Origin: Volvox africanus
Lineage: Eukaryota > Chlorophyta > Chlorophyceae > Chlamydomonadales > Volvocaceae
Direction of reading: 5' to 3'
Assembly (NCBI GenBank): GCA_030268105.1
Contig: BSDZ01000031.1
Location: forward strand, 186,001-250,000
Length of the DNA stretch: 64,000 nucleotides
Shown: piece by piece, positions 46,301-58,038 of the stretch
Numbering within the stretch: the first letter of the stretch is position 1
Layout: each line of letters begins with the position of its first letter
The notes under the pieces: model-generated
Databases searched by the model: none
What the model saw: only the letters and a program-made list of their open reading frames with translations
Told to the model about the DNA's origin: nothing
Made by a program: the position numbers and the translations under genes

Positions 46301-49300
46301 GGGCTTGCCCGGGTTCCTGCGGAGGGGGCACCACCTGGGATTTCTGAACTAACGCGTGGTCGGTGGTCATCCTTACGGCCAGCCGTTAAGGCATTGTTGC
46401 CTTGTGTACTTGGACACATCGAGCGAGTCATTGCGCGACGCATCACGCTTGACGGACGCACGGGACTTCTCTGCTTCGACCCGTTGTGTAATTTGTTTAC
46501 ACCTCGCCGTCCCCTGTCGTCTATCGATCTGTCTAACCACGTGGTTTTGTTCATACCCTCGTCTCTGCGTGAGATGTCGGAACAGTCGGCCATATACAGG
46601 AGGTGTAGGCGTCAATATCCAGGCACTGCCGCATGTGTTTTACTCCCCGCTTTCTGTCGGCGCAAGGCAGAGGCATCGTTAAGGGGTATGCGGCATGTCC
46701 ACCGGTTCGAGCCGGGCACCGTTTTGTTTAATGGTGTGGATCGGGAGGGTACGCTGGCTCCGTGGCCACACCTATCCTACTCGGTTGACGTTTGGTACGG
46801 AGCTCCTGATGGGGGTGCCGTTGGTTACGGACCCGCCCTAAGTGCACTGACGTTGTCTGCTGGGCAGTCGCTCGTAGATAACCGTGTCCCTGTGGTTCAG
46901 ATCGGTCTGAATGGCCGTACTCTGAAGGCACTTGTTGACACCGGTGCCAGCGACGACTTCATCTCTGTCGCAGAGGTGAATGCGCTGGGGTTGTCCCCAG
47001 AGTCGTCTGATTGTCCACAGGTTACCCTTGCTGACGGGGGTAAGCATCCCATCGTGGGCAGGATTACCCTTAGCCTATCGTTAGGCCCTTTGCGTGTTGT
47101 GACCCGTCCGTACGTGCTGCAGGGCTTAGCAGAGACTGCACCGTACATAATGGGGTCGTCGACATTACGACAGTACCGCGCGCGCATCGACATGGAGACC
47201 GCAACCCTGCATATGTGCAAGGGTACTCTGTCGATTAAGGTACCTTTCCTGTCGTTCGAACATGTCACACCAAAGGAGGGCGAAACTGAGGCGGTGCCTA
47301 TGGTTAATTTCGCTGTGACCGCAATGGCCGCGCGAATCGAACCAGAGCTAGTCGGGCGTAAGGAGGCCGTCCGTTTGTTACGGAAGGGTGCCCACGGACT
47401 GCTTTTAAGGCCGCGGGTGAGCTGTTGTGTCACCACCGCGCAGATTTCTGCGGATCCTGAGGTTGAGGCCCTACTGTCGCAGTATGAGGACGTCTTTAAA
47501 GATATCCCTGGCCTACCACCTATGCGTCCTGTTGATCACACAATCCCTCTCATGCCTGGAGCGCAGCCTACGGCCCGGCCAATGTACAGGTTGAGTCCAT
47601 TGGAGCTGGACGAGGTGAAGCGCCAGGTGACGGATTTGCTCGCGAAGGGTATGATACGCCCCAGCACATCCCCGTATTCTGCACCGATTTTGTTTGTCGG
47701 TAAGAAGGATGGGACCTTGCGCATGTGCATTGATTACCGGGGGTTAAATGCGAATACGGTGAAAAATCGCTACCCTTTGCCACGCGTTGACGACCTGTTG
47801 GATAAGCTGAAGGGCTCGGCTTATTTTTCCTCAATTGACTTACAACAGGGCTACAATCAGATTCGCATCGCTGCCTCTGATATCCCGAAAACCGCTTTTC
47901 GGACGCCCTTCGGTCACTTTGAGTATACGGTCCTATCATTTGGTTTGACTAATGCCCCTGCGACGTTTCAGGCGGTTATGGACCGAATGTTTAGGCCGTT
48001 TATCGACAGGTTCGTTGTTTGCTACCTGGATGACATCTTGGTATATTCTAAGACGCGCGAGGAGCACTTGGAGCATTTGCGGCTCGTGCTCGACGTTATG
48101 AGGCGGGAGCAATTGTTTGCTAAACGCGCCAAATGCTTTTGGGCGCAGCCTCAGGTGGAATATTTGGGTCACATTGTATCTGCCACCGGTGTGAAGATGG
48201 ACCCGCGGAAGGTCGCCGTGGTTCGCGATTGGCCTGCGCCTCAGAACCTCACGGAGCTGCGTAAGTTCCTTGGCTTGACCAATTATTTCCGAAAGTTCAT
48301 TGAAAAATATTCCATCATTGCGGCCCCGCTTACTAACTTAACTCGCAAAGGCGTTTTCGTTTCGCTCGAGTCGTGGACGTCGCAATGCCAGCGGGCATTC
48401 GAAGAGCTCAAACGAATCGTTGCCGAAGATGTCACCCTTGCATTCCCTGATTACTCGTTGCCATTTCGTGTTGAGGTAGTGTCTGATGCCTCAATATTTG
48501 GAAGCGGCGCTGTATTGTTACAGGAAGGGCGACCGATCGCCTTCACGAGTAGGAAGTTTTCTGGTGCGGAGATTCGCTACACCACCGGGGAACAGGAGCT
48601 TCTGGCTGTGCTGCATGCTTTAAAGGAATGGCGCTGTTACCTCGAGGGACGCCCGTTTACTTTAAAGACTGACCACAAGCCCCTAACGTTTTTGCAAAGC
48701 GTTCCGACGTTGAACCGCCGTCAAGCTAGGTGGATGGAATATCTAGCTAGGTTCAACTGCACCTGGGAGTATATTTCTGGTAAATTGAATATTGCCGATG
48801 CTCTCAGTCGACATCCGTCGCTACACGCTGCAATTTTGGCAGCGCCCGTCGTGCGGCCACGTAGCGAGGAGGTTCCGATCGCAACGGGCCTCGCGGAGCG
48901 GTTGAAGGCTGCCTACAGCGCAGACGCCTGGTTCGCGGACCCGGCTAATGTAGAAAACCTTCGCAAGCAGAATGGCCTTTGGCTACGGACGGAGGGTGCA
49001 GCTACGCAAATCGTCGTTCCGAACGACGACGCGCTACGCTACGACATCCTTGCGCGGTTCCACGAGGACCCGTTAGCAGGACACCCTGGTAGCAAGCGAT
49101 TGATCGACTTGGTGCAACGTTCCTTTTGGTGGCCTCGTTTGGCTAAGGATGCGGCGAACTTCGTCCAGACATGCAGTCTGTGCCAGCGCAATAAGGCTTT
49201 GTCCGGTAAGGGCCATGGGTTGTTGCAACCGTTGCCTGTCCCGGATGCGCCTTGGGAAAGTGTTTCCATGGACTTCGTAGTCGCGCTGCCCAAAACTGAG

Positions 49301-50362
49301 GGGGGATACGATGCGGTGTTCGTAATGGTCGATCGTCTGACTAAGATGGTTCACCTAGCACCATGCACATCATCCTGCACGGCTGAGCAAACCGCACGTC
49401 TGTTTTTCGATAATGTGGTTCGGTTACACGGGATTCCCAAAAATGTGATCTCGGACCGCGGTGGACAGTTCACGTCTAAGTTTTGGGAAGCGCTCTGCAA
49501 ACTAGTTGGCATGCGCGTCAACCTGAGCACGGCGTATCACCCGCAGACTGATGGTCAAACCGAACGCACAAACCGCACGTTGGGTGATATGTTGCGCAAT
49601 TATGCTGGTCGCACACCACTTGTTTGGGATACATATTTGACTGCGGCAGAATTCGCGCTTAACAACGCTGTTAACCGCTCTACAGGCAAAAGTCCGTTCT
49701 TTCTTAACTACGGATTTCATCCCGCGCTACCCGTGTGGCGTGAGTTGGAAGTGAACGTGCCTGCTGCTAAACTTTTTGCCAAGTCTTTTATGTCCCGAAT
49801 CACAGACGCGAAGTCGTGTTTGGACGCGGCGCAGCAACGAACGACGGAATACTATAACAAATCTAAGCAGGATGTGACGTTTTCGGAAGGGCAACTCGTG
49901 TTGCTAAGCACCAAGAACTTGCGTTCCTTGGCCGACGGATCCCGAAAACTCTTACCCCGCTGGATTGGTCCGTATCCTGTCGTGCGCATGGTTGGGAATG
50001 TGGCTGTGGAGCTTGCATTGCCCACTGATATGACCATTCACCCCACGTTTCACGTATCGCTTGTTCGTCCGTATCGTGGTACGGAACCCGTCCCTGAGCC
50101 TGCTAACGCCCCCGCAGCGATCGAACCAGTTCCCGAGACCTGGATCGCTGGTAAACAGAAGTTTTACGATGTGGAGCGGGTGTTAGATCATCGCGCGCGT
50201 CGTGTGGGCCGACACCGACGTAAGCGAACAGTACACGAGTACTTGGTTAAGTGGACAGGGTATACCGACGAGCACAACTCATGGGAACCGGCACGCAACT
50301 TCTCACAGGACATGAAACCCCTGCTCGAAGAAGCCCGCAAACGTGCCACGCAAGCCCAATGA
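46301..50362 (+). CDS. pol: Pol polyprotein with chromodomain, unit 1
   Basis: In frame with gag after the UAG, 1353 codons to the stop at 50360-50362. Domain order: aspartic protease ([10 protein letters not shown], Asp codon 46937), reverse transcriptase ([29 protein letters not shown] at about 48023), RNase H ([24 protein letters not shown]), integrase with its HHCC zinc region (HPGSKR...CSLCQRNK), catalytic Asp in MDFVV and DRGGQF and Glu in [10 protein letters not shown], then a chromodomain ([19 protein letters not shown]). PR-RT-RH-INT-chromodomain defines a chromovirus, whose chromodomain steers integration to particular chromatin. No defect is seen. Because there is no ATG immediately after the UAG, expression through readthrough is more likely than independent initiation. 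Confidence 0.93.
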   Translation, partial: GLARVPAEGAPPGISELTRGRWSSLRPAVKALLPCVLGHIERVIARRITLDGRTGLLCFDPLCNLFTPRRPLSSIDLSNHVVLFIPSSLREMSEQSAIYRRCRRQYPGTAACVLLPAFCRRKAEASLRGMRHVHRFEPGTVLFNGVDREGTLAPWPHLSYSVDVWYGAPDGGAVGYGPALSALTLSAGQSLVDNRVPVVQIGLNGRTLKALVDTGASDDFISVAEVNALGLSPESSDCPQVTLADGGKHPIVGRITLSLSLGPLRVVTRPYVLQGLAETAPYIMGSSTLRQYRARIDMETATLHMCKGTLSIKVPFLSFEHVTPKEGETEAVPMVNFAVTAMAARIEPELVGRKEAVRLLRKGAHGLLLRPRVSCCVTTAQISADPEVEALLSQYEDVFKDIPGLPPMRPVDHTIPLMPGAQPTARPMYRLSPLELDEVKRQVTDLLAKGMIRPSTSPYSAPILFVGKKDGTLRMCIDYRGLNANTVKNRYPLPRVDDLLDKLKGSAYFSSIDLQQGYNQIRIAASDIPKTAFRTPFGHFEYTVLSFGLTNAPATFQAVMDRMFRPFIDRFVVCYLDDILVYSKTREEHLEHLRLVLDVMRREQLFAKRAKCFWAQPQVEYLGHIVSATGVKMDPRKVAVVRDWPAPQNLTELRKFLGLTNYFRKFIEKYSIIAAPLTNLTRKGVFVSLESWTSQCQRAFEELKRIVAEDVTLAFPDYSLPFRVEVVSDASIFGSGAVLLQEGRPIAFTSRKFSGAEIRYTTGEQELLAVLHALKEWRCYLEGRPFTLKTDHKPLTFLQSVPTLNRRQARWMEYLARFNCTWEYISGKLNIADALSRHPSLHAAILAAPVVRPRSEEVPIATGLAERLKAAYSADAWFADPANVENLRKQNGLWLRTEGAATQIVVPNDDALRYDILARFHEDPLAGHPGSKRLIDLVQRSFWWPRLAKDAANFVQTCSLCQRNKALSGKGHGLLQPLPVPDAPWESVSMDFVVALPKTEGGYDAVFVMVDRLTKMVHLAPCTSSCTAEQTARLFFDNVVRLHGIPKNVISDRGGQFTSKFWEALCKLVGMRVNLSTAYHPQTDGQTERTNRTLGDMLRNYAGRTPLVWDTYLTAAEFALNNAVNRSTGKSPFFLNYGFHPALPVWRELEVNVPAAKLFAKSFMSRITDAKSCLDAAQQRTTEYYNKSKQDVTFSEGQLVLLSTKNLRSLADGSRKLLPRWIGPYPVVRMVGNVAVELALPTDMTIHPTFHVSLVRPYRGTEPVPEPANAPAAIEPVPETWIAGKQKFYDVERVLDHRARRVGRHRRKRTVHEYLVKWTGYTDEHNSWEPARNFSQDMKPLLEEARKRATQAQ

Positions 50363-50406
50363 CCCCTGCAGTCGATGCTGTATGATGCAGCGAGGACGCT
50401 GCATAC

Positions 50407-50421
50407 GGGAGGGGGGATAAT
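50407..50421 (+). other. Polypurine tract of unit 1
   Basis: gggaggggggataat directly abuts LTR 2 and serves as plus-strand primer. Copies: 57056-57070, and 58776-58762 on the minus strand. Confidence 0.8.
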
Positions 50422-51247
50422 TGTTGTGCTACGGTTCATTTCCCGCCGACGCGTAGGTCGACGCGATCCTACGAGGCGAAGTGCTTTTGTGATGAACGCA
50501 TTGCACATGAATGAATCTGCATGATATAAATGTATTCGTGTACATTTATATATGCATTTGGCATGTTGTCATTATCCATCGCGACATCGCATCATGGCAA
50601 ATCCGCCTAGCATGCATGAATGACCGAATCATTGAAGTGCGCATTATGCTCGTGCTACGAAATGATAAGTAATATTATCTGATATAATATTACTTCATTA
50701 CAGCACACGTTGAGAGCGCCGCACTCGTCGCGATACATGCCCAGCAACCGGATATCGTTATCCGGACCCTTGCATCATGCGAATGCCGGAAAGGCTTATA
50801 CGTTATTATGCGTAGACATCGCCTAGACGCAGTAGGGTTGTCACATCTAGGATCGGCCTCCTAATGTGAATCGTACGGCACTGCGATGCTGCGAGTATAA
50901 CAGATGCGAGGACGGCTAAGCTAAAGAAGACATTCGATACCGGAGAACACTTGTGTGTTCTACATTACTATTACTATACGATATTCTACTTAGCCCGAGC
51001 TAAGCCTGAACTTCGCTAATCACCGCCGCGTGATGATTGCTTGCTTCCGGCGCTGACGGCGATTGCGTCCATTGCATCAATCCGATCTGTAAGACCGTAA
51101 GTTATATCTCTCTCTTCGTCTTGAAGTCTTCCGCTGTCTCTGTTTGCTCTCGCTTGCCTTGCTGTACTTGCAAGTGCTCGCGCATCGGTGTCGATAGTCT
51201 CCAGACGTGCAGATACTCATGAGCAAACGCGAACGAGAGGTACAACA
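50422..51247 (+). repeat. LTR 2 (shared middle LTR)
   Basis: 826 bp, acting as 3' LTR of unit 1 and 5' LTR of unit 2. It differs from LTRs 1 and 3 at 50506 (C instead of T) and 50881 (C instead of T). Confidence 0.93.
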
Positions 51248-51314
51248 ATTTGGTATCGAGACAGGTTCGTTGCCTAACTGTCTCTCTTTGTCTAATCGGA
51301 AGTAGGTTCTTTCT

Positions 51315-51748
51315 ATGGCGAGTTCCAGCGACGAACCACGAGGACCGCTGGATACTTTTGCCGAAGACTTAGGCCGCGCCGTTTTGGACGCCGCCGCTTC
51401 CGGTTTGTAATTGTTTAATTGCTTTTCCTTAGATTGCTGCACTTGTTGTGTAAGTGTACGCTCTGAGTCGCAGGTAATCTCAGCGCACCGGCATTGCTTG
51501 CCGCGGCGACTGAGACCGGCGTTCGTCCGGACCAGTTGGCGACTCTCATTGCCCAAACTACGGAGATCAGGACTCAGCTGGGCAAGTACTTGCTGAGTTT
51601 GCTGAATCTTCTCAAGAGTACTGTCGGTAGGCTCACCGAATCGCTTTGTACTCTTGCCTTTGCGATAGAAGTCGGCTTCTATTACGCAAAACTAGGGTAT
51701 CGTTTCGTGCTCCATGTCCGCGGAACACGACGATACGCCGCACACTAG
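51315..51748 (+). CDS. Leader reading frame upstream of gag, unit 2
   Basis: Same organisation as 44666-45099: ATG at 51315, candidate intron 51403-51473, and an open frame that overlaps gag by 35 nt. Differs by two substitutions (51350 silent; 51586 Asn to Lys in the LGKYLLSL segment). Function unknown. Confidence 0.35.
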
Positions 51749-52949
51749 CCTAGCTAGCCAACCCGATTTCGTTGTAGCTGCTAGAGCGCCGGATAGAGGT
51801 CTTGAGACTGTTGGCGCGCGAGCCACTCAAGAGCCCCTTTTCCTTCAGACCCCTGCTCACTTAATTGTGCCGCATTCAGCAGTGAACACGAATATGGACA
51901 ACACTGCTGGACCAAGGGTTCTGCCATTACCTCAAGCTCGAGGGCATGATGACATCCCTGAGGTGATGAGATTGTCGATTCCCGTTCCTAGGCTCAATAT
52001 TTCGCTGACCGACAAGACACCAGGGCATAGCATAGCCGATGCAACTCGTGCGTACGTGCGTGACGCTAAAAAGTACCTCCAAGCTGTTCATGGTGGCGAT
52101 AATGACGGTATCAGGTGTCTCTTCGTTGGTAACACCCTCGAGGGCGCAGCGAAGGACTGGTATCGCAATTGGACCAACGCCCGGGGCAGCTATACTTTTG
52201 ACGAGTTAGTCGCCGCTTTGCTCGCACGATTCGCCACTGAGGTTCAAGCACGCGATGTGGAAGCCCGTAACGTTTTGGCAGCCGGTAGCTACCATATGCG
52301 TCGGGATGAAAATGTACCTGCGTACCAGTCACGCTTCGAAGCACTTGTGACTCCCATTGCTGACCTCACCGAATCTGAGCGTGTCTTTTGGTTTAGGCGA
52401 GGCCTAACGAAACTTTTGGCTAAATGGTGCGCCACTGACTTGGTTGGAGCGCAGATCAAGTCGTATGACGCGTTGGTCGCTTTTGCTAAGGGCGCGGAGA
52501 TACGACTTCTTGCCGGCGAGGAAGAAGTCAAGTCTGCCCCTCGTGCAAATGCCGTGCAAGTGCAGGATCCGCTTGGGGAAGCTGTAGCTCTCGACCAGGA
52601 CCTCGGCGCGACCCGCCCCACGCCTACTGCCGCGACGCGACGCAGCAACGGGCAACGCAAGGCGCGCGGGGGCGCTAGCTCGGGTGTCCGTGGTACAGTA
52701 GGAGCAGGTCCGAGCTCGGACCCAGCTAGGAACAGGAAGCGTGGTGGTGCGCCGTCGTCGGCAGCCGCACAGCGTTCCGATCCCAACGCGAAGCGTACTC
52801 GTACGGACGACACATTTATGCCAAAATGGAATTGCAATCGTTCCGAATTCGAGCGTCGGAAATTGGCCAATGTTTGTCTACGGTGTGCGGAGAATCATTC
52901 CACGAAGGATTGCCCTCTAATGCCGCCGTTTGTACCTCAGCCGAAATAG
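51714..52949 (+). CDS. gag: Gag, unit 2
   Basis: 411 residues, identical to unit 1 Gag except Met to Thr at the position encoded around 51889. The same zinc knuckle and the same terminal UAG (52947-52949), with the frame open beyond it. Intact. Confidence 0.88.
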   Translation: MSAEHDDTPHTSLASQPDFVVAARAPDRGLETVGARATQEPLFLQTPAHLIVPHSAVNTNMDNTAGPRVLPLPQARGHDDIPEVMRLSIPVPRLNISLTDKTPGHSIADATRAYVRDAKKYLQAVHGGDNDGIRCLFVGNTLEGAAKDWYRNWTNARGSYTFDELVAALLARFATEVQARDVEARNVLAAGSYHMRRDENVPAYQSRFEALVTPIADLTESERVFWFRRGLTKLLAKWCATDLVGAQIKSYDALVAFAKGAEIRLLAGEEEVKSAPRANAVQVQDPLGEAVALDQDLGATRPTPTAATRRSNGQRKARGGASSGVRGTVGAGPSSDPARNRKRGGAPSSAAAQRSDPNAKRTRTDDTFMPKWNCNRSEFERRKLANVCLRCAENHSTKDCPLMPPFVPQPK

Positions 52950-55900
52950 GGGCTTGCCCGGGTTCCTGCGGAGGGGGCACCACCTGGGATTTCTGAACTA
53001 ACGCGTGGTCGGTGGTCATCCTTACGGCCAGCCGTTAAGGCATTGTTGCCTTGTGTACTTGGACACATCGAGCGAGTCATTGCGCGACGCATCACGCTTG
53101 ACGGACGCACGGGACTTCTCTGCTTCGACCCGTTGTGTAATTTGTTTACACCTCGCCGTCCCCTGTCGTCTATCGATCTGTCTAACCACGTGGTTTTGTT
53201 CATACCCTCGTCTCTGCGTGAGATGTCGGAACAGTCGGCCATATACAGGAGGTGTAGGCGTCAATATCCAGGCACTGCCGCATGTGTTTTACTCCCCGCT
53301 TTCTGTCGGCGCAAGGCAGAGGCATCGTTAAGGGGTATGCGGCATGTCCACCGGTTCGAGCCGGGCACCGTTTTGTTTAATGGTGTGGATCGGGAGGGTA
53401 CGCTGGCTCCGTGGCCACACCTATCCTACTCGGTTGACGTTTGGTACGGAGCTCCTGATGGGGGTGCCGTTGGTTACGGACCCGCCCTAAGTGCACTGAC
53501 GTTGTCTGCTGGGCAGTCGCTCGTAGATAACCGTGTCCCTGTGGTTCAGATCGGTCTGAATGGCCGTACTCTGAAGGCACTTGTTGACACCGGTGCCAGC
53601 GACGACTTCATCTCTGTCGCAGAGGTGAATGCGCTGGGGTTGTCCCCAGAGTCGTCTGATTGTCCACAGGTTACCCTTGCTGACGGGGGTAAGCATCCCA
53701 TCGTGGGCAGGATTACCCTTAGCCTATCGTTAGGCCCTTTGCGTGTTGTGACCCGTCCGTACGTGCTGCAGGGCTTAGCAGAGACTGCACCGTACATAAT
53801 GGGGTCGTCGACATTACGACAGTACCGCGCGCGCATCGACATGGAGACCGCAACCCTGCATATGTGCAAGGGTACTCTGTCGATTAAGGTACCTTTCCTG
53901 TCGTTCGAACATGTCACACCAAAGGAGGGCGAAACTGAGGCGGTGCCTATGGTTAATTTCGCTGTGACCGCAATGGCCGCGCGAATCGAACCAGAGCTAG
54001 TCGGGCGTAAGGAGGCCGTCCGTTTGTTACGGAAGGGTGCCCACGGACTGCTTTTAAGGCCGCGGGTGAGCTGTTGTGTCACCACCGCGCAGATTTCTGC
54101 GGATCCTGAGGTTGAGGCCCTACTGTCGCAGTATGAGGACGTCTTTAAAGATATCCCTGGCCTACCACCTATGCGTCCTGTTGATCACACAATCCCTCTC
54201 ATGCCTGGAGCGCAGCCTACGGCCCGGCCAATGTACAGGTTGAGTCCATTGGAGCTGGACGAGGTGAAGCGCCAGGTGACGGATTTGCTCGCGAAGGGTA
54301 TGATACGCCCCAGCACATCCCCGTATTCTGCACCGATTTTGTTTGTCGGTAAGAAGGATGGGACCTTGCGCATGTGCATTGATTACCGGGGGTTAAATGC
54401 GAATACGGTGAAAAATCGCTACCCTTTGCCACGCGTTGACGACCTGTTGGATAAGCTGAAGGGCTCGGCTTATTTTTCCTCAATTGACTTACAACAGGGC
54501 TACAATCAGATTCGCATCGCTGCCTCTGATATCCCGAAAACCGCTTTTCGGACGCCCTTCGGTCACTTTGAGTATACGGTCCTATCATTTGGTTTGACTA
54601 ATGCCCCTGCGACGTTTCAGGCGGTTATGGACCGAATGTTTAGGCCGTTTATCGACAGGTTCGTTGTTTGCTACCTGGATGACATCTTGGTATATTCTAA
54701 GACGCGCGAGGAGCACTTGGAGCATTTGCGGCTCGTGCTCGACGTTATGAGGCGGGAGCAATTGTTTGCTAAACGCGCCAAATGCTTTTGGGCGCAGCCT
54801 CAGGTGGAATATTTGGGTCACATTGTATCTGCCACCGGTGTGAAGATGGACCCGCGGAAGGTCGCCGTGGTTCGCGATTGGCCTGCGCCTCAGAACCTCA
54901 CGGAGCTGCGTAAGTTCCTTGGCTTGACCAATTATTTCCGAAAGTTCATTGAAAAATATTCCATCATTGCGGCCCCGCTTACTAACTTAACTCGCAAAGG
55001 CGTTTTCGTTTCGCTCGAGTCGTGGACGTCGCAATGCCAGCGGGCATTCGAAGAGCTCAAACGAATCGTTGCCGAAGATGTCACCCTTGCATTCCCTGAT
55101 TACTCGTTGCCATTTCGTGTTGAGGTAGTGTCTGATGCCTCAATATTTGGAAGCGGCGCTGTATTGTTACAGGAAGGGCGACCGATCGCCTTCACGAGTA
55201 GGAAGTTTTCTGGTGCGGAGATTCGCTACACCACCGGGGAACAGGAGCTTCTGGCTGTGCTGCATGCTTTAAAGGAATGGCGCTGTTACCTCGAGGGACG
55301 CCCGTTTACTTTAAAGACTGACCACAAGCCCCTAACGTTTTTGCAAAGCGTTCCGACGTTGAACCGCCGTCAAGCTAGGTGGATGGAATATCTAGCTAGG
55401 TTCAACTGCACCTGGGAGTATATTTCTGGTAAATTGAATATTGCCGATGCTCTCAGTCGACATCCGTCGCTACACGCTGCAATTTTGGCAGCGCCCGTCG
55501 TGCGGCCACGTAGCGAGGAGGTTCCGATCGCAACGGGCCTCGCGGAGCGGTTGAAGGCTGCCTACAGCGCAGACGCCTGGTTCGCGGACCCGGCTAATGT
55601 AGAAAACCTTCGCAAGCAGAATGGCCTTTGGCTACGGACGGAGGGTGCAGCTACGCAAATCGTCGTTCCGAACGACGACGCGCTACGCTACGACATCCTT
55701 GCGCGGTTCCACGAGGACCCGTTAGCAGGACACCCTGGTAGCAAGCGATTGATCGACTTGGTGCAACGTTCCTTTTGGTGGCCTCGTTTGGCTAAGGATG
55801 CGGCGAACTTCGTCCAGACATGCAGTCTGTGCCAGCGCAATAAGTCTTTGTCCGGTAAGGGCCATGGGTTGTTGCAACCGTTGCCTGTCCCGGATGCGCC

Positions 55901-57011
55901 TTGGGAAAGTGTTTCCATGGACTTCGTAGTCGCGCTGCCCAAAACTGAGGGGGGATACGATGCGGTGTTCGTAATGGTCGATCGTCTGACTAAGATGGTT
56001 CACCTAGCACCATGCACATCATCCTGCACGGCTGAGCAAACCGCACGTCTGTTTTTCGATAATGTGGTTCGGTTACACGGGATTCCCAAAAATGTGATCT
56101 CGGACCGCGGTGGACAGTTCACGTCTAAGTTTTGGGAAGCGCTCTGCAAGCTAGTTGGCATGCGCGTCAACCTGAGCACGGCGTATCACCCGCAGACTGA
56201 TGGTCAAACCGAACGCACAAACCGCACGTTGGGTGATATGTTGCGCAATTATGCTGGTCGCACACCACTTGTTTGGGATACATATTTGACTGCGGCAGAA
56301 TTCGCGCTTAACAACGCTGTTAACCGCTCTACAGGCAAAAGTCCGTTCTTTCTTAACTACGGATTTCATCCCGCGCTACCCGTGTGGCGTGAGTTGGAAG
56401 TGAACGTGCCTGCTGCTAAACTTTTTGCCAAGTCTTTTATGTCCCGAATCACAGACGCGAAGTCGTGTTTGGACGCGGCGCAGCAACGAACGACGGAATA
56501 CTATAACAAATCTAAGCAGGATGTGACGTTTTCGGAAGGGCAACTCGTGTTGCTAAGCACCAAGAACTTGCGTTCCTTGGCCGACGGATCCCGAAAACTC
56601 TTACCCCGCTGGATTGGTCCGTATCCTGTCGTGCGCATGGTTGGGAATGTGGCTGTGGAGCTTGCATTGCCCACTGATATGACCATTCACCCCACGTTTC
56701 ACGTATCGCTTGTTCGTCCGTATCGTGGTACGGAACCCGTCCCTGAGCCTGCTAACGCCCCCGCAGCGATCGAACCAGTTCCCGAGACCTGGATCGCTGG
56801 TAAACAGAAGTTTTACGATGTGGAGCGGGTGTTAGATCATCGCGCGCGTCGTGTGGGCCGACACCGACGTAAGCGAACAGTACACGAGTACTTGGTTAAG
56901 TGGACAGGGTATACCGACGAGCACAACTCATGGGAACCGGCACGCAACTTCTCACAGGACATGAAACCCCTGCTCGAAGAAGCCCGCAAACGTGCCACGC
57001 AAGCCCAATGA
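52950..57011 (+). CDS. pol: Pol polyprotein with chromodomain, unit 2
   Basis: Same length and domains as unit 1 pol (protease DTGAS, RT YLDD, RNase H, DDE integrase, chromodomain). One amino-acid change was seen: Ala to Ser beside the integrase zinc motif (CQRNKSLSG, base 55845). Another base change (56150) is silent. No stop or frameshift. Confidence 0.93.
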   Translation, partial: GLARVPAEGAPPGISELTRGRWSSLRPAVKALLPCVLGHIERVIARRITLDGRTGLLCFDPLCNLFTPRRPLSSIDLSNHVVLFIPSSLREMSEQSAIYRRCRRQYPGTAACVLLPAFCRRKAEASLRGMRHVHRFEPGTVLFNGVDREGTLAPWPHLSYSVDVWYGAPDGGAVGYGPALSALTLSAGQSLVDNRVPVVQIGLNGRTLKALVDTGASDDFISVAEVNALGLSPESSDCPQVTLADGGKHPIVGRITLSLSLGPLRVVTRPYVLQGLAETAPYIMGSSTLRQYRARIDMETATLHMCKGTLSIKVPFLSFEHVTPKEGETEAVPMVNFAVTAMAARIEPELVGRKEAVRLLRKGAHGLLLRPRVSCCVTTAQISADPEVEALLSQYEDVFKDIPGLPPMRPVDHTIPLMPGAQPTARPMYRLSPLELDEVKRQVTDLLAKGMIRPSTSPYSAPILFVGKKDGTLRMCIDYRGLNANTVKNRYPLPRVDDLLDKLKGSAYFSSIDLQQGYNQIRIAASDIPKTAFRTPFGHFEYTVLSFGLTNAPATFQAVMDRMFRPFIDRFVVCYLDDILVYSKTREEHLEHLRLVLDVMRREQLFAKRAKCFWAQPQVEYLGHIVSATGVKMDPRKVAVVRDWPAPQNLTELRKFLGLTNYFRKFIEKYSIIAAPLTNLTRKGVFVSLESWTSQCQRAFEELKRIVAEDVTLAFPDYSLPFRVEVVSDASIFGSGAVLLQEGRPIAFTSRKFSGAEIRYTTGEQELLAVLHALKEWRCYLEGRPFTLKTDHKPLTFLQSVPTLNRRQARWMEYLARFNCTWEYISGKLNIADALSRHPSLHAAILAAPVVRPRSEEVPIATGLAERLKAAYSADAWFADPANVENLRKQNGLWLRTEGAATQIVVPNDDALRYDILARFHEDPLAGHPGSKRLIDLVQRSFWWPRLAKDAANFVQTCSLCQRNKSLSGKGHGLLQPLPVPDAPWESVSMDFVVALPKTEGGYDAVFVMVDRLTKMVHLAPCTSSCTAEQTARLFFDNVVRLHGIPKNVISDRGGQFTSKFWEALCKLVGMRVNLSTAYHPQTDGQTERTNRTLGDMLRNYAGRTPLVWDTYLTAAEFALNNAVNRSTGKSPFFLNYGFHPALPVWRELEVNVPAAKLFAKSFMSRITDAKSCLDAAQQRTTEYYNKSKQDVTFSEGQLVLLSTKNLRSLADGSRKLLPRWIGPYPVVRMVGNVAVELALPTDMTIHPTFHVSLVRPYRGTEPVPEPANAPAAIEPVPETWIAGKQKFYDVERVLDHRARRVGRHRRKRTVHEYLVKWTGYTDEHNSWEPARNFSQDMKPLLEEARKRATQAQ

Positions 57012-57070
57012 CCCCTGCAGTCGATGCTGTATGATGCAGCGAGGACGCTGCATACGGGAGGGGGGATAAT

Positions 57071-57896
57071 TGTTGTGCTACGGTTCATTTCCCGCCGACG
57101 CGTAGGTCGACGCGATCCTACGAGGCGAAGTGCTTTTGTGATGAACGCATTGCATATGAATGAATCTGCATGATATAAATGTATTCGTGTACATTTATAT
57201 ATGCATTTGGCATGTTGTCATTATCCATCGCGACATCGCATCATGGCAAATCCGCCTAGCATGCATGAATGACCGAATCATTGAAGTGCGCATTATGCTC
57301 GTGCTACGAAATGATAAGTAATATTATCTGATATAATATTACTTCATTACAGCACACGTTGAGAGCGCCGCACTCGTCGCGATACATGCCCAGCAACCGG
57401 ATATCGTTATCCGGACCCTTGCATCATGCGAATGCCGGAAAGGCTTATACATTATTATGCGTAGACATCGCCTAGACGCAGTAGGGTTGTCACATCTAGG
57501 ATCGGCCTCCTAATGTGAATCGTACGGCATTGCGATGCTGCGAGTATAACAGATGCGAGGACGGCTAAGCTAAAGAAGACATTCGATACCGGAGAACACT
57601 TGTGTGTTCTACATTACTATTACTATACGATATTCTACTTAGCCCGAGCTAAGCCTGAACTTCGCTAATCACCGCCGCGTGATGATTGCTTGCTTCCGGC
57701 GCTGACGGCGATTGCGTCCATTGCATCAATCCGATCTGTAAGACCGTAAGTTATATCTCTCTCTTCGTCTTGAAGTCTTCCGCTGTCTCTGTTTGCTCTC
57801 GCTTGCCTTGCTGTACTTGCAAGTGCTCGCGCATCGGTGTCGATAGTCTCCAGACGTGCAGATACTCATGAGCAAACGCGAACGAGAGGTACAACA
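57071..57896 (+). repeat. LTR 3 (3' LTR of array)
   Basis: 826 bp, TG...CA ends. Matches LTR 1 at the two positions where LTR 2 differs, and has a private A at 57451. Confidence 0.93.
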
Positions 57897-57901
57897 TGTA
57901 T
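57897..57901. other. Target-site duplication TGTAT, right side
   Basis: Partner of 43768-43772. Host sequence beyond it is kinase intron on the minus strand. Confidence 0.85.
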
Positions 57902-58038
57902 GTCAGTGCACGCATGCAGCACTGAGCCCTGTCAACCACCACAAACGCAATCACACTTAGTGGTAGGTTAAAGTCAATCATCAGGCCTAACCAGCAGTTG
58001 TTTGTCACATGCATGGGGTGGCTCCATCCCACATTTAC

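Larger units (their letters stand above)
43773..57896 (+). mobile_element. Tandem Ty3/gypsy chromovirus array: LTR-body-LTR-body-LTR
   Basis: Three 826-bp LTRs (43773-44598, 50422-51247, 57071-57896) separate two 5823-bp bodies, period 6649. The whole is flanked by one TGTAT duplication. Each body has a primer-binding site, a leader reading frame, gag, pol with chromodomain and a polypurine tract. I see five base differences between the bodies (44701/51350, 44937/51586, 45240/51889, 49196/55845, 49501/56150) and two or three among the LTRs, so the array is very young. Reading frames are intact in both units, so it may still be active. It is inserted in an intron of a minus-strand kinase gene, in opposite orientation to that gene. 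Confidence 0.93.

Noticed and set aside
46167..47939. Several minus-strand frames inside gag-pol
   Set aside because: They recur identically in each copy as antisense shadows of the conserved pol frame.
43773..57896. Two independent retrotransposon insertions side by side
   Set aside because: Only one TGTAT duplication flanks the whole array and the middle LTR is shared, so independent insertion does not fit.
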